NCBI RefSeq assembly: GCF_035046485.1
Contig: NC_085136.1
Location: 82,291,734-82,355,733, forward strand
DNA: 64,000 bases
From: Aedes albopictus
Taxonomy: Eukaryota > Arthropoda > Insecta > Diptera > Culicidae
Direction: 5' to 3'
The translations under genes and the position numbers were made by a program. Below the pieces are notes generated by a model. That model was not told where the DNA came from. It saw only the letters and a list, made by a program, of their open reading frames with translations, and searched no databases. This document shows positions 32,011 to 43,649 of this stretch, in pieces (positions within the stretch are counted from its first letter, which is position 1; each line of letters starts with the position of its first letter).

Positions 32011-33010
32011 ATATCTCGGGAATCGGACAACATAGAACAATTTCCTGCAAAGTTGATCAGGACATCGACATGTTGAGCATGCTGGCAAAGTTGAGCTATG
32101 ATAATAATCCGATAACGAACTAATGGATTCTAGGTTTATTCGCTAGGTGGTGCAAGCGTGTTAGATGTGGGAATCGAATCATAAAATTGCTTTGCAGCGA
32201 TGATAAACTAATCCAATTTGCAAAGATCTGCAGCCCATATGAAATTATAGCATGCTGATGGAGGAGCACTTTTCTTTTATTCCTAGAAAAAAATCAAGAC
32301 TACCATATTCATATTGCTGCAATCATTTCGCCTACCATTCATCGATACGCCTTCGTCTCCGCATCCATGTCATAAAAATCATCCTTTCGTGTTGTACACA
32401 GACCGTTCAGACGACGATGATGTAGCGTAAAAAAAGAATACAACGGACACGTTAATTGCCCATTGGACCCGTGTTCAGGTTTACCCGCATGTGCCATTCG
32501 GTCTGATGTACGGCGGCGACGAGCAACATCCAGTACCGAACGAATAACGGCGATGGCGGCGGTCTGTGGCCGACCGTGTATCAAATTAAATGGCAATAAA
32601 CACATTAATAAAAGGTTGTGTGTGAATATGATCCTTTGCGCTGCTGCCGACAGTCAGTGCCGTATTGGGAAACTCCCATTCCCATGTAGTATGCTTTTCA
32701 TACGTGCGGGGGTGGATTGAGAATACTCTCGGTTGTTGATGAAGACCGCACCATCACCGTACCGTACTGGCCCGGCCGTATTGACCGAGCAGCTCAATAA
32801 ACGTGATAGATGGAATGGAAAATCGATAATTTATTTACAAACGGCAGGAAAAATTGGCTTGCACTGGTGCAAAATAAACTGTCTGTTGAATCGGGTACAC
32901 GATTCGACTAATTGCATCGCGATATTGAACGGGGTAAAATATGTTATTATGAACAAAATGATTGTCGAATTCTTCATCATAGAGTACCTATTGCCACAGC
33001 TGTAAAAGCG
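32011..33010. other. Non-coding DNA, nothing firmly recognised
   Basis: Moderate GC content and no obvious TIRs, tandem repeats or tRNA-like motifs. Short open frames on both strands (32339-32605 minus, 32463-32720 plus) have no family signature. Confidence 0.35.
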
Positions 33011-33256
33011 TAGGCACAGACAAACAGACGTAACACTTGCAAAATTTCCTTCGACCACACTTTTAACGATCATTTTAAATTTTCATAATTGTGGCGCATC
33101 GTTATTCTATGCGTTTGACGTTTCACACTAGCGCCTTCTGTTGACGATATTGCACAACACAGTGATTCGTGCAACTTTTCCACCAGGTGATGTGAACTGG
33201 GCGATGGATTTCCATGAAAATCGTTCAAGGTGTTACGTCTGTTTGTCTGTGGCGTA
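33011..33256. mobile_element. Foldback MITE
   Basis: The left end 'taggcacagacaaacagac' plus 'gtaacac' and the right end 'gtgttac' plus 'gtctgtttgtctgtggcgta' are inverted copies. The flanking duplication is not clear. Right after it, 'gtattcagcatgatcatgctg' resembles the head of the SINE at 12153. Confidence 0.75.
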
Positions 33257-33289
33257 GGTATTCAGCATGATCATGCTGCAAAACGGTAA

Positions 33290-33439
33290 GTCGGCAAGAA
33301 GCTATGGTCCTTACATGTTCCTACCTCATGCTTCCACGGGTCAACTGATGACACCGCCACCTGACCAGAACTTCTGACTTCAGTTTTATTTAGAAGGTAC
33401 GTACCGAGCTTCTGTTCACCAAGAAGGTGCGATTCAAAC
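33290..33439 (-). repeat. Fragment shared with 60320-60560
   Basis: Read on the minus strand it matches 60340-60520 on plus: 'gcatctcctcggtgaaca' corresponds to 'gcaccttcttggtgaaca', and 'gacccgtggaagcatgag' is shared. The 60-kb copy adjoins a minus-strand RTE endonuclease fragment, so the shared piece may belong to an RTE 5' region. Confidence 0.55.
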
Positions 33440-34149
33440 AGCGTCTGCTTTGGCATTCAGAGGCTCCTGCAATTCTCCCACGGGTATCGAAAACGTCATG
33501 GTTCAAGGGGTTGGACATAGGTCGAGATTTTATCAAGATAATGTGTCGACTTATGTCCATTCACTACTCTCTTGGTTGGTTCGCATTTCTATCGAATAGG
33601 GCTCACAGATAGCAATCGCTGTAGTTGTGGTGCAAGCTATCAAGATATCAACCATGTTGTGTGGGAATGCCCCGATACGGTATTGCCAGATTCGATTTAT
33701 GTGCATCCCTCAGGGCCTGAGGAAAACCAGATAAGGAAGACATTAGAGATGTATTGGGTAGACTTGATCTTGAGTACATGAAGCTTGTGAACGACTGTCT
33801 TAAAACAAGCTGAAGTCTTTGTTTGATACCCCCGTCTTGTTGTTCCACTTGTCCACCTCGTGTCCCTTCGAAAATTGTTTGTTGTATCGTTACAGGTTGT
33901 TCGTCCACTCGGCGTTTGACCAGCAGTAATACGCTACAACATGCTGCCAAGTGTCAACGAAAAGCCTCCATCATCCTATCCTTTCCTCAAATATTTTTGT
34001 TCCCCCTAACCTCGACCAAAGTTTTACGGTTCCCCAAAACTAACATAGTTTGTAAGTCAAAACATTAAATTTTAAAAATATTTAACTGAATTTGGCTCCG
34101 TTATGCCTGTGGCGCAAGAGCCTAAAATAAATGATTAGGTAAAAAAAAA
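33440..34149 (+). pseudogene. 5'-truncated LINE, ORF2 C-terminus and 3' UTR
   Basis: Two frames carry the end of a LINE ORF2: SWFKGLDIGRDF, then after a frameshift near 33575 CSCGASYQDINHVVWECP, a Cys-x-Cys...His...Cys knuckle typical of the C-terminus in several LINE clades. The 3' UTR runs to 'aaataaatgattagg' and an A-tail (34141-34149). Clade not fixed. Confidence 0.7.
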
Positions 34150-34295
34150 GATCTTCATGGGAAACTTTAACGCGAAAGTTGGTTCCGGCCACTCGGACTA
34201 TGAGCACGTCATGGGACGTTATGGTCTCGGAGAAATGAGCGAAAACGGAGAGCTGTTTGCAGAGTTTTGTGGTTTATTGCGGATTAACCGGCCAG

Positions 34296-34850
34296 GTATT
34301 TGTATTCCACCGGTCACTTAAGGCGAAACTGGAAGCATTTTCTCATTTTTCGGTTTTTGATTTTTTATTAAATATCGAAGCAATATTTTCAAAATCGGTT
34401 TTCGTGCACATGTAGAGTATGGATCAAGGTATCTTCTGAATTTTTTTGAGGTGGAAAATGTTTTCCATTTTTGTAGAAACCATTTTTTTGTGAAATTTTG
34501 TTCAAAAATGGTTTCCGCAAAAACGAAAAATATTTTCCACTACAAAAAAAAATCAGAAGATACCTTGATCCATACTCTACATGTGCACGAAATCCGATTT
34601 TGAAAATATTGCTTCGTTATTTAATAAACAATCAAAAACCAAAAAGTGAGGAATTGCTTCCAGTTTCGCCTTAAGTAGCCGTTCCAATGTAGCCGTTTTC
34701 ATATTGAAGTCAATTTAATTGTTAAAACGTGAATGTCATCAAGTAGCTTGTGGCAACGAGGAATCGCGCATTTACTAAAAATGTTAAAGCTCATTTTTAA
34801 TTCCCTCTGTTTATAAAACGGCTACTTTGTAACCGGTGGAATACAAGTAG
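34296..34850. mobile_element. MITE with CCAG duplication, itself hit by another MITE
   Basis: Ends 'gtatttgtattccaccggt' and 'accggtggaatacaagtag' are inverted copies. CCAG flanks both sides (34292-34295, 34851-34854). It is inserted in a LINE endonuclease sequence and contains the TTAA MITE at 34322-34670. Confidence 0.78.
34322..34670. mobile_element. 349-bp foldback MITE with TTAA duplication
   Basis: Ends 'ggcgaaactggaagca' and 'tgcttccagtttcgcc' are exact inverted copies. TTAA lies on both sides (34318-34321, 34671-34674). The arms stay complementary almost to the centre, including 'tatggatcaaggtatcttct'. A TTAA target is typical of piggyBac-type transposases, but the terminal bases are not the usual CCC. 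Confidence 0.85.
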
Positions 34851-36169
34851 CCAGTATATCCACAATACAATGACATGGTGATTGGGGGATCGCTCTTTCC
34901 TCAACGATCAGTGCACAAAGTGACATGGGTGTCCCGTGATGGCGTCACGGAAGATCAAATCGACCACATCTGCATCAGTCGAAAATAGAGACGTAGCTTG
35001 CTTGATGTGCGGAACGAACGTAGCGCCGACATTGCGTCCGATTATCGTCTCCTAATCGGCGAGATCTGGCTGCGCGTTGCTAGGATCCATCGACAGGAGG
35101 AGAAATTCGAGTGCCGGTTCAATACACGCTGGCTGGAAGTTCAATGGACAGCCATCAAGTGCACTTTTATCGCCACTGGCGAGAATAATTTGGGTGACCT
35201 ACGCACCCAGAGAAAGCAGTGGATCTCAGATGATCCCTGGAGAAAGATAGAGGAGCGAAGGAACGCCAAAGCCACGATAGAGCGAGCGAAAACACGAGAA
35301 GCCAAAGTCGTAGCCCGCCAGCGCTATTCGGCTCCCGAGGACTAAGTAGACTGGACTCACTAGCGTCTCCTCTATGTAGGCTTCCATTGCCTTAGTCCTT
35401 AGTAAGACCAAGATAAATGATACGATGCCCGCGAAAAACACATCTGGACAGCTATTGACCGAACCGGCTGCCCAGCTGAAACGCTGGTTCAAGCACTTTG
35501 CAAACTATTTCAAGTGTCGGCCACGCCACCCACATCTCAGCATGATCCGCCAGGGGTTCAACGCATTACCTGCATGCTGTTCGCCAGTGAAACCTGGTGT
35601 GTATCAGTGGAGATCACGCAACGGCTGCAGGTCTTCATCAATAGATGCCTGCGATATATAATTCGTGAATGGTGGCCGCACAATTGGATCTCAAAAGCCA
35701 ATTGGATCTAAAAGCCGATAGCGACAGATATTCGGGAGCGAAAGTGGAGGTGGATCGGCCACACTCTACGCAGGGCCGGAAACGAAATCTGCGAGCAAGC
35801 GTTAGATTGAAACCCAGCAGGACACCGCAGCAGAGACAGACCCAGAGGCTCATGGTGGTGCAGCCTTAACAACGAAATCAAGCAAGTCGATAGAAATTTG
35901 ACCTGGCCACAGGTCAAAGCGATGGCTTGCAATCGCCCAGGGTGAAAATCTTTCAATTCGGCCCATTGCACCACCGTGGGTGCCCGGGACTGAAAGTAAG
36001 TAAAAGTAAGCTTATACCATCATTGATTACATCTAACCCGACATAAACCTATCATTGATCTGTTTTTATTTTGGCCACCAAACCCAACATAGACCCAACA
36101 GTTATTTGATGTTGGTCAAACAGTGGCCCAATATACTGTAAAGATTTGTTAGTTACTGTGAAACCTGTA

Positions 36170-37860
36170 ACACCTTCAGAAAACTCGCTGAAAATCCTTT
36201 GAAACTTCGGAAATTTCATCGAAAACCCCCTGAGACCCCCCTCCGGACCCTATGTAAGACACATGAGCCCCTTCGAAGCCCCCTAAAACGCTCCTGTAAC
36301 GCCTTAGGAAACCCTCTGAAAATGCCCTTAAGGTTCTTGAAATGCCCCAAAACCCCCTGAATTCCTCTCGGACCCCATGTAACACACCTCAGACCCTCAG
36401 ACACAATTGAAAACGCCCTTGTAACGCCACCAAAACTAGCTGAAAATCCTCTTTAACTTCTCAAAATATCGCCGAATACCCCTTGGACCCCATGAATCGT
36501 ACCTGAGATCCTCCAAAACCCCCGAGAATGCACTGGCAGGATGCGGTTGGATCAGCTATGTGTGACATACAGACTTGTTCATAATCATACCCTATCCTAT
36601 ATTTAGATAGAATTCATACAGATATATTCTGAAATGGGGTTTAGTTCAGTTTACGGAAAAGGAGCGGCGGTAGAGTTTAAGATTTCAGGGGTGTTCTAGT
36701 GTGTTTCGAAGGGACATTGCAGGCGCGTTCTAGGGGGGGGGGGGGGGTAGCAGAGAAGTTCCCATAGAATTTCGGTAGGACATTTCCTGGGAATTCAGGG
36801 GGCGTAATGAACATTCCAGGGGAGTTTCAAGGGGGTTCAGAAGCATTTTGGGGCTTTCAAGGGGTTTCGGGGGCGTTGTAGGGAATTTAAGAAGGTTTCA
36901 GGAGCATTTTATGAGGCTGATTGATGACGGTTCTAAGTACTAAGGGCTTCAAAAGGTTTCACAGGGGTTCCATAGGAGATACTTATAGGGTTTCAGGCGG
37001 TTTAGGGTTTGTTTTAGAAAGTTTCAGAAGCGACCGAGAAATGGTCAAAGGATCACAGATAGTTTCAGGTGCATTTTAAAGGGTTTCAAGGAGTTTTGTG
37101 GGCATTTAGGGGCGTCCCGTGTCCTAGAAGGTTTCAGGTACATTCTGGAGGTTTTCAGAAAGTTTCAAGTGCGTTCCATGGTATTTGTAGCGGTTTCAAG
37201 GGTTTAAGGACCGCTCTAAAGGGTTGAAAGTGGTTTCAATGACATTCCATAAGGTTTGAATGGGTTTACGGATGTCCCGGAGGTGTTCCAGGAGGCTTCA
37301 TGCGATTTCAGGAGGGAATCTGAATGGGTTTATTTGGCATTCCAAGTGGTTTCAGGGGGTACCAGGGACGTTTCAAGGAGATTCCAAGGGATTCCAGTTG
37401 GTTAAAAGGGTATTCAAGGGTTTTCAGGAGGTTCCAGGCACATTCCGTACATCCCTCCCTTGAAAACCCCTTAGAATCCCCTGAAACATCTTCATACATC
37501 TTGTTTTGTCTTTAAGCCCTGCTAAAACGTTCCTGAAACTTTTTTAAAAGTTTCCTTGAATACCCGGAAACTATTTTAAAACCCCATAATCATCGCCTTG
37601 AAACCCCTCTAAAAACCCATTGAAACGTCTTGAAATGTATTTTAATACATTGAAACGCCTTCAAACCCCTCTGGAACATCATGCAACCTCTGGAAACCAT
37701 ATAAATTATTTAATTAATTAAACTCATTAAAGCTTCCTTAAAAACTCGCTAAATCCCACTGAAACCTTTTCTTAAAAAGTCCTGATACGCTTTGAAACTT
37801 CCTGAAATATACCTGAAATTTCCAAGGAACCTCAATGGAACCCCCGGAAATACTTAAAAT
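36170..37860. repeat. Degenerate ~12-bp repeat tract with polarity switches
   Basis: 36170-36540 is made of words like 'cccctgaaacgcc'. 36640-37460 has the reverse-complement polarity ('ggtttcaggggcattcc'), and 37460-37860 returns to the first polarity. The several frames of 62-69 residues here are periodic by-products and have no family signature. Confidence 0.75.
36733..36747 (+). repeat. G15 homopolymer
   Basis: Fifteen consecutive G residues within the degenerate repeat tract. Confidence 0.9.
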
Positions 37861-39190
37861 GAAAATCTCAAATTCTATTATTCTTCCTAGAACTTGCCTC
37901 GCAATTTATTCCAAGATTTCACCAGAGGGTTCCTCCGGGGTTACACATGAGGTTCCTCTCTGAATTCCTTCCGCAAATATTTTAAAGAATTTCTGATGCT
38001 GTCTATCTTTCGGGAATATCTGGGATCCGTTCAAGGATTACTCCCAGGACTCATTTAAAAAATCCTCTTTCTTTCTTTCAGACATACCTCTAGGTAAACC
38101 AAAAGGTATTTCTCCAGTTATTTTCAAATATTTTTTCCCGTGATTCCTCCCGGAGCTCTTTCTGAGATACTTCCCAGGATCCCATCAGGGATTCCTCTTA
38201 AAATTCTTTCAGGGATTACTCCCTCTCCTTCTTCTGCGCACGTGCCTGCTTATAGGATTCAGCCGGGATTCCTAAATGGATTCTTTTCTGTATTCCCTAA
38301 GGGCTCTCGCCAGGGAATCTTAAGAGGATTTCTTCTAGTTATTCCTCCATGGACTTCTCCCAGAAAATGTCTAGTAATTTCAACCCACATTTCACCCGGG
38401 ATTCCTTCAGGGATTTCTTCTATAGGGATTTCTTGATAGATTGCTTCCAGGATTCCTTAAGAAACTTTCCTCGGGATCTATAATTCTGATTCTCCCAGGA
38501 TTCTTTGAGGGATTTCTTCTGGGGTTCCTCCTGAGAAGCCTTCATGAGTTCAGGGAATTTGAAGGATTCCTACCGGGATTGCTGCAGGGGTTCCTAACGG
38601 AATTCCTTCAGGCATTCCTTCAGTTGTTCCTCCCATGGATCCAGACATCATTCCTACATGGATTCCAGCCAATATTTTTACAGGCATTGCGTTTCTTCAG
38701 GCGTTTCTTCCAGAATCTCTTCAGAGATTGCTCACTAGTATTCTTCAGGAATTTCTCCCGTAATTCCTTCAGGGTTCCTTCCAAAGATTCATCCCAGAAT
38801 TTCTCCATGGACTCCTTCAAAAATTTCTTCAGGGATTTCCCCAAGTACTTCTCCTGGCATTCCTCCTCGGACATATCCCGGGATTCCTTGAGGGATTTCT
38901 TCGGGAATTTTTTCATAAATTTCTTCCAGGTTCCCAAAAATGGGAAACCTCGAAAGAGCCCTTCTTGGATTTATTTCGGGATCCTTTTATGGATTTCATC
39001 TACGTTTCCTCCTCAGATTCCTTTCAGAATTCTCTCTTGAATTCTCCCGGACAATTTTAAGCTATTTCTTACGGTAATCCTCCAGGGACTCCTGCCGAGG
39101 TATATCTGAAGATTTCTCCAAGGATTTCCTCTAAAATTCCTACAGAGATTCTTCCCAGGATTCCTTCAACCAAGAATTCATAGTTGAGGG
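37861..39190 (+). repeat. Degenerate 12-bp repeat tract, GGGATTCCTTCA type
   Basis: A ~12-base word close to 'gggattccttca' recurs with heavy drift, clearest at 38570-38640. The repeat is open in one frame for 199 codons (38441-39040), giving a Phe/Leu/Ser/Arg-rich chain whose periodicity follows the DNA repeat. I do not call it a gene. Confidence 0.8.
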
Positions 39191-39400
39191 AGGTAGAGTG
39201 TATAAAATGTGACGAGCTATGTTTTAGATGTTAATTTTTCGGTTTTTGCTAAGGCTAACCAAACAAAGTAGAAATTACCACGTTTAAATGCTTTAACATC
39301 TATGCTCGCAACATAAACACGTGTTCGATGCACAAATTTATTTATTTATTTATTGATTCACCATCTTCAACCTAGCTAGTTGTACAGACTGATACTTAAT

Positions 39401-40425
39401 CTAATTCCTTATCCTATTTTTAAACGTTGTCTTTGTAATATTAAAATCAAAATTGTCGCTGACTTCGTTAAAAAGCCTACAGCAGAAATGCAACGGGTTG
39501 AAATGTCCATAAAGCGTTCGATGCGATGGTAGGTAGAAGAGAGCATGATTCCGAAGACGGCGAGTTGGGGCATGAATATTCAATTGAAAAAGCAGCTCTC
39601 CACAGTCGATGTTTCCTGCCAGCAGATCAAAGCAGAACAGTCTCTGCAGCATTATCCTTCTCGATGCTAGTGTCTCCAACTGCATCAGCATACACCGGTT
39701 TTCGTATGGGGGTAACCTCACCGCGTCATTCCACGGCAGGCGCCGTAAGGCATATCGCACGAATGATCGTTGGACGCGCTCAACTCGACTACATTGAACT
39801 TGGCTATACGGAGCCCAAACTTGAACAGCGTATTCTAATACACTACGAACCACTGCACAGTAGACTGCCTTCATGGCATAGACATCATGGAAGGATTTTG
39901 TAATTCGTCGCAAAAAGCCAAGTAGAGAGAAAGCCTTTGCCGTTGTAGTAGAAATGTGCTCGTTAAATTTGAGTTTACTGTCGACGATGATTCCCAGATC
40001 TTTCATGGTGGTTACACAATCTAGTTCATGAGAATCGATCAAGTAACATTGGTGCATCAGTGTTCGAGATCGCGTGAACGACATTGATTTACATTTACCG
40101 GCATTAACTTCCATCCCATTAGCACGACACCACTTCGTTATGTTGTCCAAATCACGCTGCAAAATGCAGCAATCCATACGAGTAAGTATCGCTCTGTAGA
40201 TTTTCAAGTCATCGGCGTAAAACAATTTTTTGCGACTGAATCAGCGGGCTCAGGTCAGCGATAAACAGCACAAATAGCAGCGGTCCGAGGTGGCTACCTT
40301 GGGGAACACCAGACGGTATATCAAAACGATCCGATTCACATCCGTGAACCTTTACAAATGCCAAGCGATCAGTCAAATACGAATGCAGCCATATAGAATT
40401 TATCCCTCTAAAATTGGCTTTTCGG
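39401..40425 (-). pseudogene. LINE reverse transcriptase, C-terminal half
   Basis: After the insert the coding resumes (GVPQGSHLGPLLFVLFI near 40310), with a frame break around 40230. The 274-codon piece starts with YADDLKIYR (the FADD box as YADD), followed by the thumb region LGIIVDSKLKFNEH, and ends at 39401 without a zinc knuckle. Confidence 0.78.
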
Positions 40426-40984
40426 TCCGGAAAATTATGAGCGGGGTGATTCTATTACATCCGACGTTTCGGCCCTTGGTTTGGGCCTTCTTCAGGGAGG
40501 TCTAAAATAGGGGTGTTTTATTATCTAAATTCACATTTTGCATTGGGTTCACAAATTTTAGAAAAATCTTACTATAGGGGTACCGCTACTTGTATGTCGC
40601 CGGTTGCTTGGCGTAGCGTTGTCGGTTTTGACAGATTTAGTCTGGAAGGTGATCATCGGTTGATGTGTGGGAGTTCTTAATACTTAACAGCGTGTGTTTA
40701 CCTTGTGTTGGCTATTTGTGGGTAGATGGTGAGGGTGTAGTTATCTAAACTTGGATTTACCACTGCGCCGAACACTAACATGGCGTCTAGACACTGAATA
40801 CTGGTGTTTGTGGGAGTGGTAATGGAGAATTTTGGGAGATTTTTGTAATATCTCTCTCTGTTTTGTGGGAGAATGTGTGTGAGAGCATCTGTTATCTATG
40901 TGTGTGAGGTGGTGTTTGGATTTGTTGCTGTTGATCATCTGTTGGTTGCTGGTTGTCGGGGTTGGATGTGCTGGGGTGCTGTGG
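40405..40984 (-). mobile_element. Insertion with hammerhead-like motif (Penelope- or retrozyme-type?)
   Basis: About 580 bases with no ORF of note separate the two halves of the LINE. The minus strand starts in CA-rich sequence and ends near 'ttttccggaccgaaaag'. Close to that end is a 'ccgaaacgtcgg' block with a hammerhead-like fold (see ncRNA). In other animals this block sits in Penelope-like elements and in small non-autonomous retrozymes. No GIY-YIG or reverse transcriptase sequence is visible, so autonomy is excluded for this copy. Confidence 0.5.
40463..40495 (-). ncRNA. Hammerhead-ribozyme-like core
   Basis: On the minus strand, in order: CTGAAGA (40495-40489), one extra A, stem II GGCCC/GGGCC with loop AAACCAA, then GAAAC (40470-40466) and GTC (40465-40463), where hammerheads cut after the C. 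Stem III is minimal and stem I is weak (CTCC against GGAT). Known minimal hammerheads of Penelope-like elements have similarly short stem III and may work only as dimers. One base in stem II's junction departs from the canonical core, so activity is uncertain. Confidence 0.45.
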
Positions 40985-41600
40985 TTATATAGTTATCCAC
41001 TCCGGAAGTCCCATTTTTCGAAGCTTTGCAACTGTTAACAAATGCGGCACCTTGTCAAAAGCTTTTGCAAAGTCAACGTAAATAGCGTCGACCTGACGAT
41101 TCTTCTGCATCTTCATCTTAACACTTGTCACGAAGGACATCAGGTTGGTTGTCGTAGATCTGCCTTTAACAAATCCATGCTGAACCTCGGGAATAGCAGG
41201 ACAAACAGTTCTGTATAACGCCTCATGCACGAAACACTCAAGAACCTTTGAAAAAGTGCTGAGTATGGAAATTCCGCGATAGTTCTGCGCCATGTTCAGG
41301 TTACCAGACTTGTGAATAGGAGTTATAGACGCCACTTTCCATAGACGAGGAAAAATGCCGCTCGACAAAGAGCGATTGAAAATAATCGAGGCAGGAAGCG
41401 CCAGCGCTCCAGCACATTGTTTAATAAACAATGGCGGGATGCCGTCAGGACCGGGGCCTTTTGAAGAGTCAAGATGGGAGAAACTTCTTGAGACGTCGTC
41501 AACAGTTACGTTGAATAATGGCAAACGCAGATCATATGAAGTGACTCCATCAAGTGCCATTTGTGTGATTGGCGTCGGAGATTTGAATTGCAAAAAGAAA
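40985..41600 (-). pseudogene. LINE reverse transcriptase, N-terminal half
   Basis: About 202 codons. It shows SSKGPGPDGIPPLF, then ITPIHKSGNLNMAQNYRGIS, HGFVKGRSTTTNLM and the first catalytic Asp in VDFAKAFDKVPH. The frame ends where the insertion begins. Read alone it is truncated. Confidence 0.8.
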
Positions 41601-41610
41601 TCTATATGAT

Positions 41611-41645
41611 CCGGTGGGAATCGAACCCACGACTTCCAAATCGCT
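41611..41645 (-). mobile_element. tRNA-derived motif fragment
   Basis: The minus strand carries a T-arm-like 'gtgggttcgattcccacc'. No complete tRNA cloverleaf is present around it, so it is probably a SINE head fragment. Confidence 0.4.
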
Positions 41646-43649
41646 TATTCATCAGTGAACAGCCTAACATCAAAACTGAACAGCATCCATAAGCCCAAAG
41701 GTTTACTCCACTCAGAGCACTTTACTAGATGGCACCGTGGTGATCCCCATGGCTCAGACTATGAGTTTCCATTGCATATTGGTCCCGTTGGTAGTCTATG
41801 CAAAGCACAAGTATTGGATCCAGCAAAGCAATGTCCCGTACTAACAACGACGTCGACGACGCCAGCCGTCTCCACTATGGAAGATGAAAAACCGAAACAT
41901 TCAAGTCAAAGCGCTGGCTCGGATCAGATTTAAAAGGGCCATCAAAGCAGCAGTAGCAGCAGCAAAGAAAACGAAATCGAAAATACAGAAGTGAAAAATC
42001 AATCCAATTCTAACGCGCACAGCAGGGATTTCGGGGCTTTATCGATTTGGGTGGCTTCAAATCGTTCAAGTGCGGACCTAAGCTCCCCTTGTAGGATTGT
42101 AGGAGCTTGCTACGGCAAGGTGAGGTTGGATTAGCTTTGCATAAAACGCTCATCCGTAAACTGATAAACTGGTAAGATGATGATTATGATGATGGCGATC
42201 AGCTCGGATTGCTGGCGTTTTTTTTTGGGAGTAAGAAGCCGGATCATCCGTTTGTGGGGTCGGAACAGACCAGAGAGTGGAGGACCCTGACGGTTGACCT
42301 AAATTATTCGTAACGACTGTTTTATGGGTTTCGACTGGAGAGGAAGATTTTATTTGCTTCTCATTAGAGTTTGTGTTTGCGAAAAACGGCGGTGCTAGCC
42401 CGGCTGCTGAGCATTTATATGACTGCAGGGAAATAGGAGTGTGCGCTTGGAGGACACTAACCGTGTTGCCACTCGTTCGTCGTCTACGACAATGGTTGAC
42501 GAAGATGAAGACGAAGACGGAGCTCACTTGACCTGAATTCGGAGGAAGTTATTGTTTGCCACGGTTTTGGGTTTCCGTGCGCCAGGATGTCGGACAAATG
42601 AATTGCACATCGTCATTATGTCTTTCCGTTTTATTTCATATGGAGCTAGGAAGGAAGTACTGTGAGAAAAGGAACCTCATTAAGATTACGATACATCTTT
42701 TGCTGCTCTGCCATCATATATAGAGCATTAAAGTTTCTAGATGAATTGATGACGTAGTCTATTAATTTCGGTTCCGTAGGTTTCAAAAAGAACCTCTTGC
42801 TGGGATTGCTAAAGGTATTCTGAAAACTCATGTAAATTAAAAAAAACCTGGGGAATCTTAAATGAATTTAAAAAAAGTTGATTGCCAAGCAAAACTGTTT
42901 CAGTCAATTCTATCTACCTATTTCACATAAGGTTCAATGATATACGCTAAACTTTATCGTTGGCCCAGCTCCTCCCAGAAACCTCACATAAAAAATCGTG
43001 AATACCGTGACATGTTCACATCCCACCGCAACTGTGCGCTGCTATCCAAACAGCAAGTACGCCTCTCCTCAATACACTTAATGAGCCAATTTACATTCCG
43101 ATGTGGGACATTGAACAAACAGAGCAGTTTAACTCCACTCGTTGGGGAACTGTCGATTGGAGATGGTGTTAATGGGAGGTTTTTTTTTGCACTCTTCCGA
43201 CAGTAAATTTTTGCCAGCGTTTCTTTTTTTCTTTTTGTTTCGCCAGAAATTTAATCGGTCATTACCTACACTTACTGGTTCGATGGAATGCGGGCAGTCA
43301 AGTTCTACTCTTTTTGCACTTTCATTAACATAACATATAATTTTTGATAGTGATTTTTTTGTGCGTTGTCCACTCTCATATGAAAAACATAAAACTCAAA
43401 ATCTAAACCCCTGAATATGTATTTTGTGGACTCCCAAAAGTTACATAAAATTCAGTATGGGAAACCTTGGTCAAACGTATGATAGGTTTTTTACAACCAA
43501 AATTTTCTAATCTTTGAAGATTTTTTTCGCCCGAATTCGTCCAATGAATCTTTTACCATCATCAAAAACCATTCTTGGGTTACATAAATTAAAAAATGGA
43601 ATTATTTTTGCACCCGCGTAGGCAAAAAAAAACTCTGTGTAGGATTTTT
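41646..43649. other. Non-coding or unassigned DNA
   Basis: 41655-41933 (plus) is an open frame of 92 codons with a Thr/Ser-rich end; 42150-42527 (minus) is open for 125 codons but lacks an ATG at its start; 42646-42831 (minus) is open for 61 codons. I recognise no family in any of them. 42980-43195 is the inverted copy of 27045-27240. Homopolymer T runs follow. Confidence 0.35.
42980..43195 (-). repeat. Dispersed conserved segment, copy 2
   Basis: Reverse complement of 27045-27240 at roughly three of four bases by eye, with the best block 'ttacattccgatgtgggaca' and 'caagtacgcctctcctc'. Confidence 0.65.

Larger units (their letters stand above)
34150..36020 (+). pseudogene. LINE remnant with internal deletions
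   Basis: It begins with an endonuclease piece (MGNFNAKVGSGHSDYEHVMG) cut by the MITE at 34296-34850 and continues with WVSRDGVTEDQIDHICISR. After a stop, 34998-35345 holds the linker (RRSLLDVRNERSADIASD region). The reverse transcriptase is largely deleted near 35560, and the C-terminal part resumes (RCLRYIIREWWPHNWIS, near 35640-35710). The tail ends 'ctgaaagtaagtaaaag'. Craft- or RTE-like, clade uncertain. Confidence 0.68.
39334..41604 (-). mobile_element. Jockey-like LINE, 5'-truncated and split by an insertion
   Basis: On the minus strand it starts at about 41604 in ORF2, is interrupted at about 40984-40405 by an unrelated insert, and ends near 39334 in a short (AAAT)n tail. The split coding halves (GLPEWI and NSIWLHSYLTDRL) join across the insert with a small duplicated 'ggataa'/'ctatat'-type stretch. 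Clade inferred from ORF2 motifs. Confidence 0.72.

Noticed and set aside
38441..39040. 199-codon open frame on plus
   Set aside because: Its amino-acid pattern simply follows the 12-bp DNA repeat, with no domain. A similar but shorter frame runs antisense at 38620-38937.
42150..42527. 125-codon minus-strand frame
   Set aside because: No ATG at the start, low-complexity His/Ser/Thr content and no family resemblance. Kept only as unassigned sequence.
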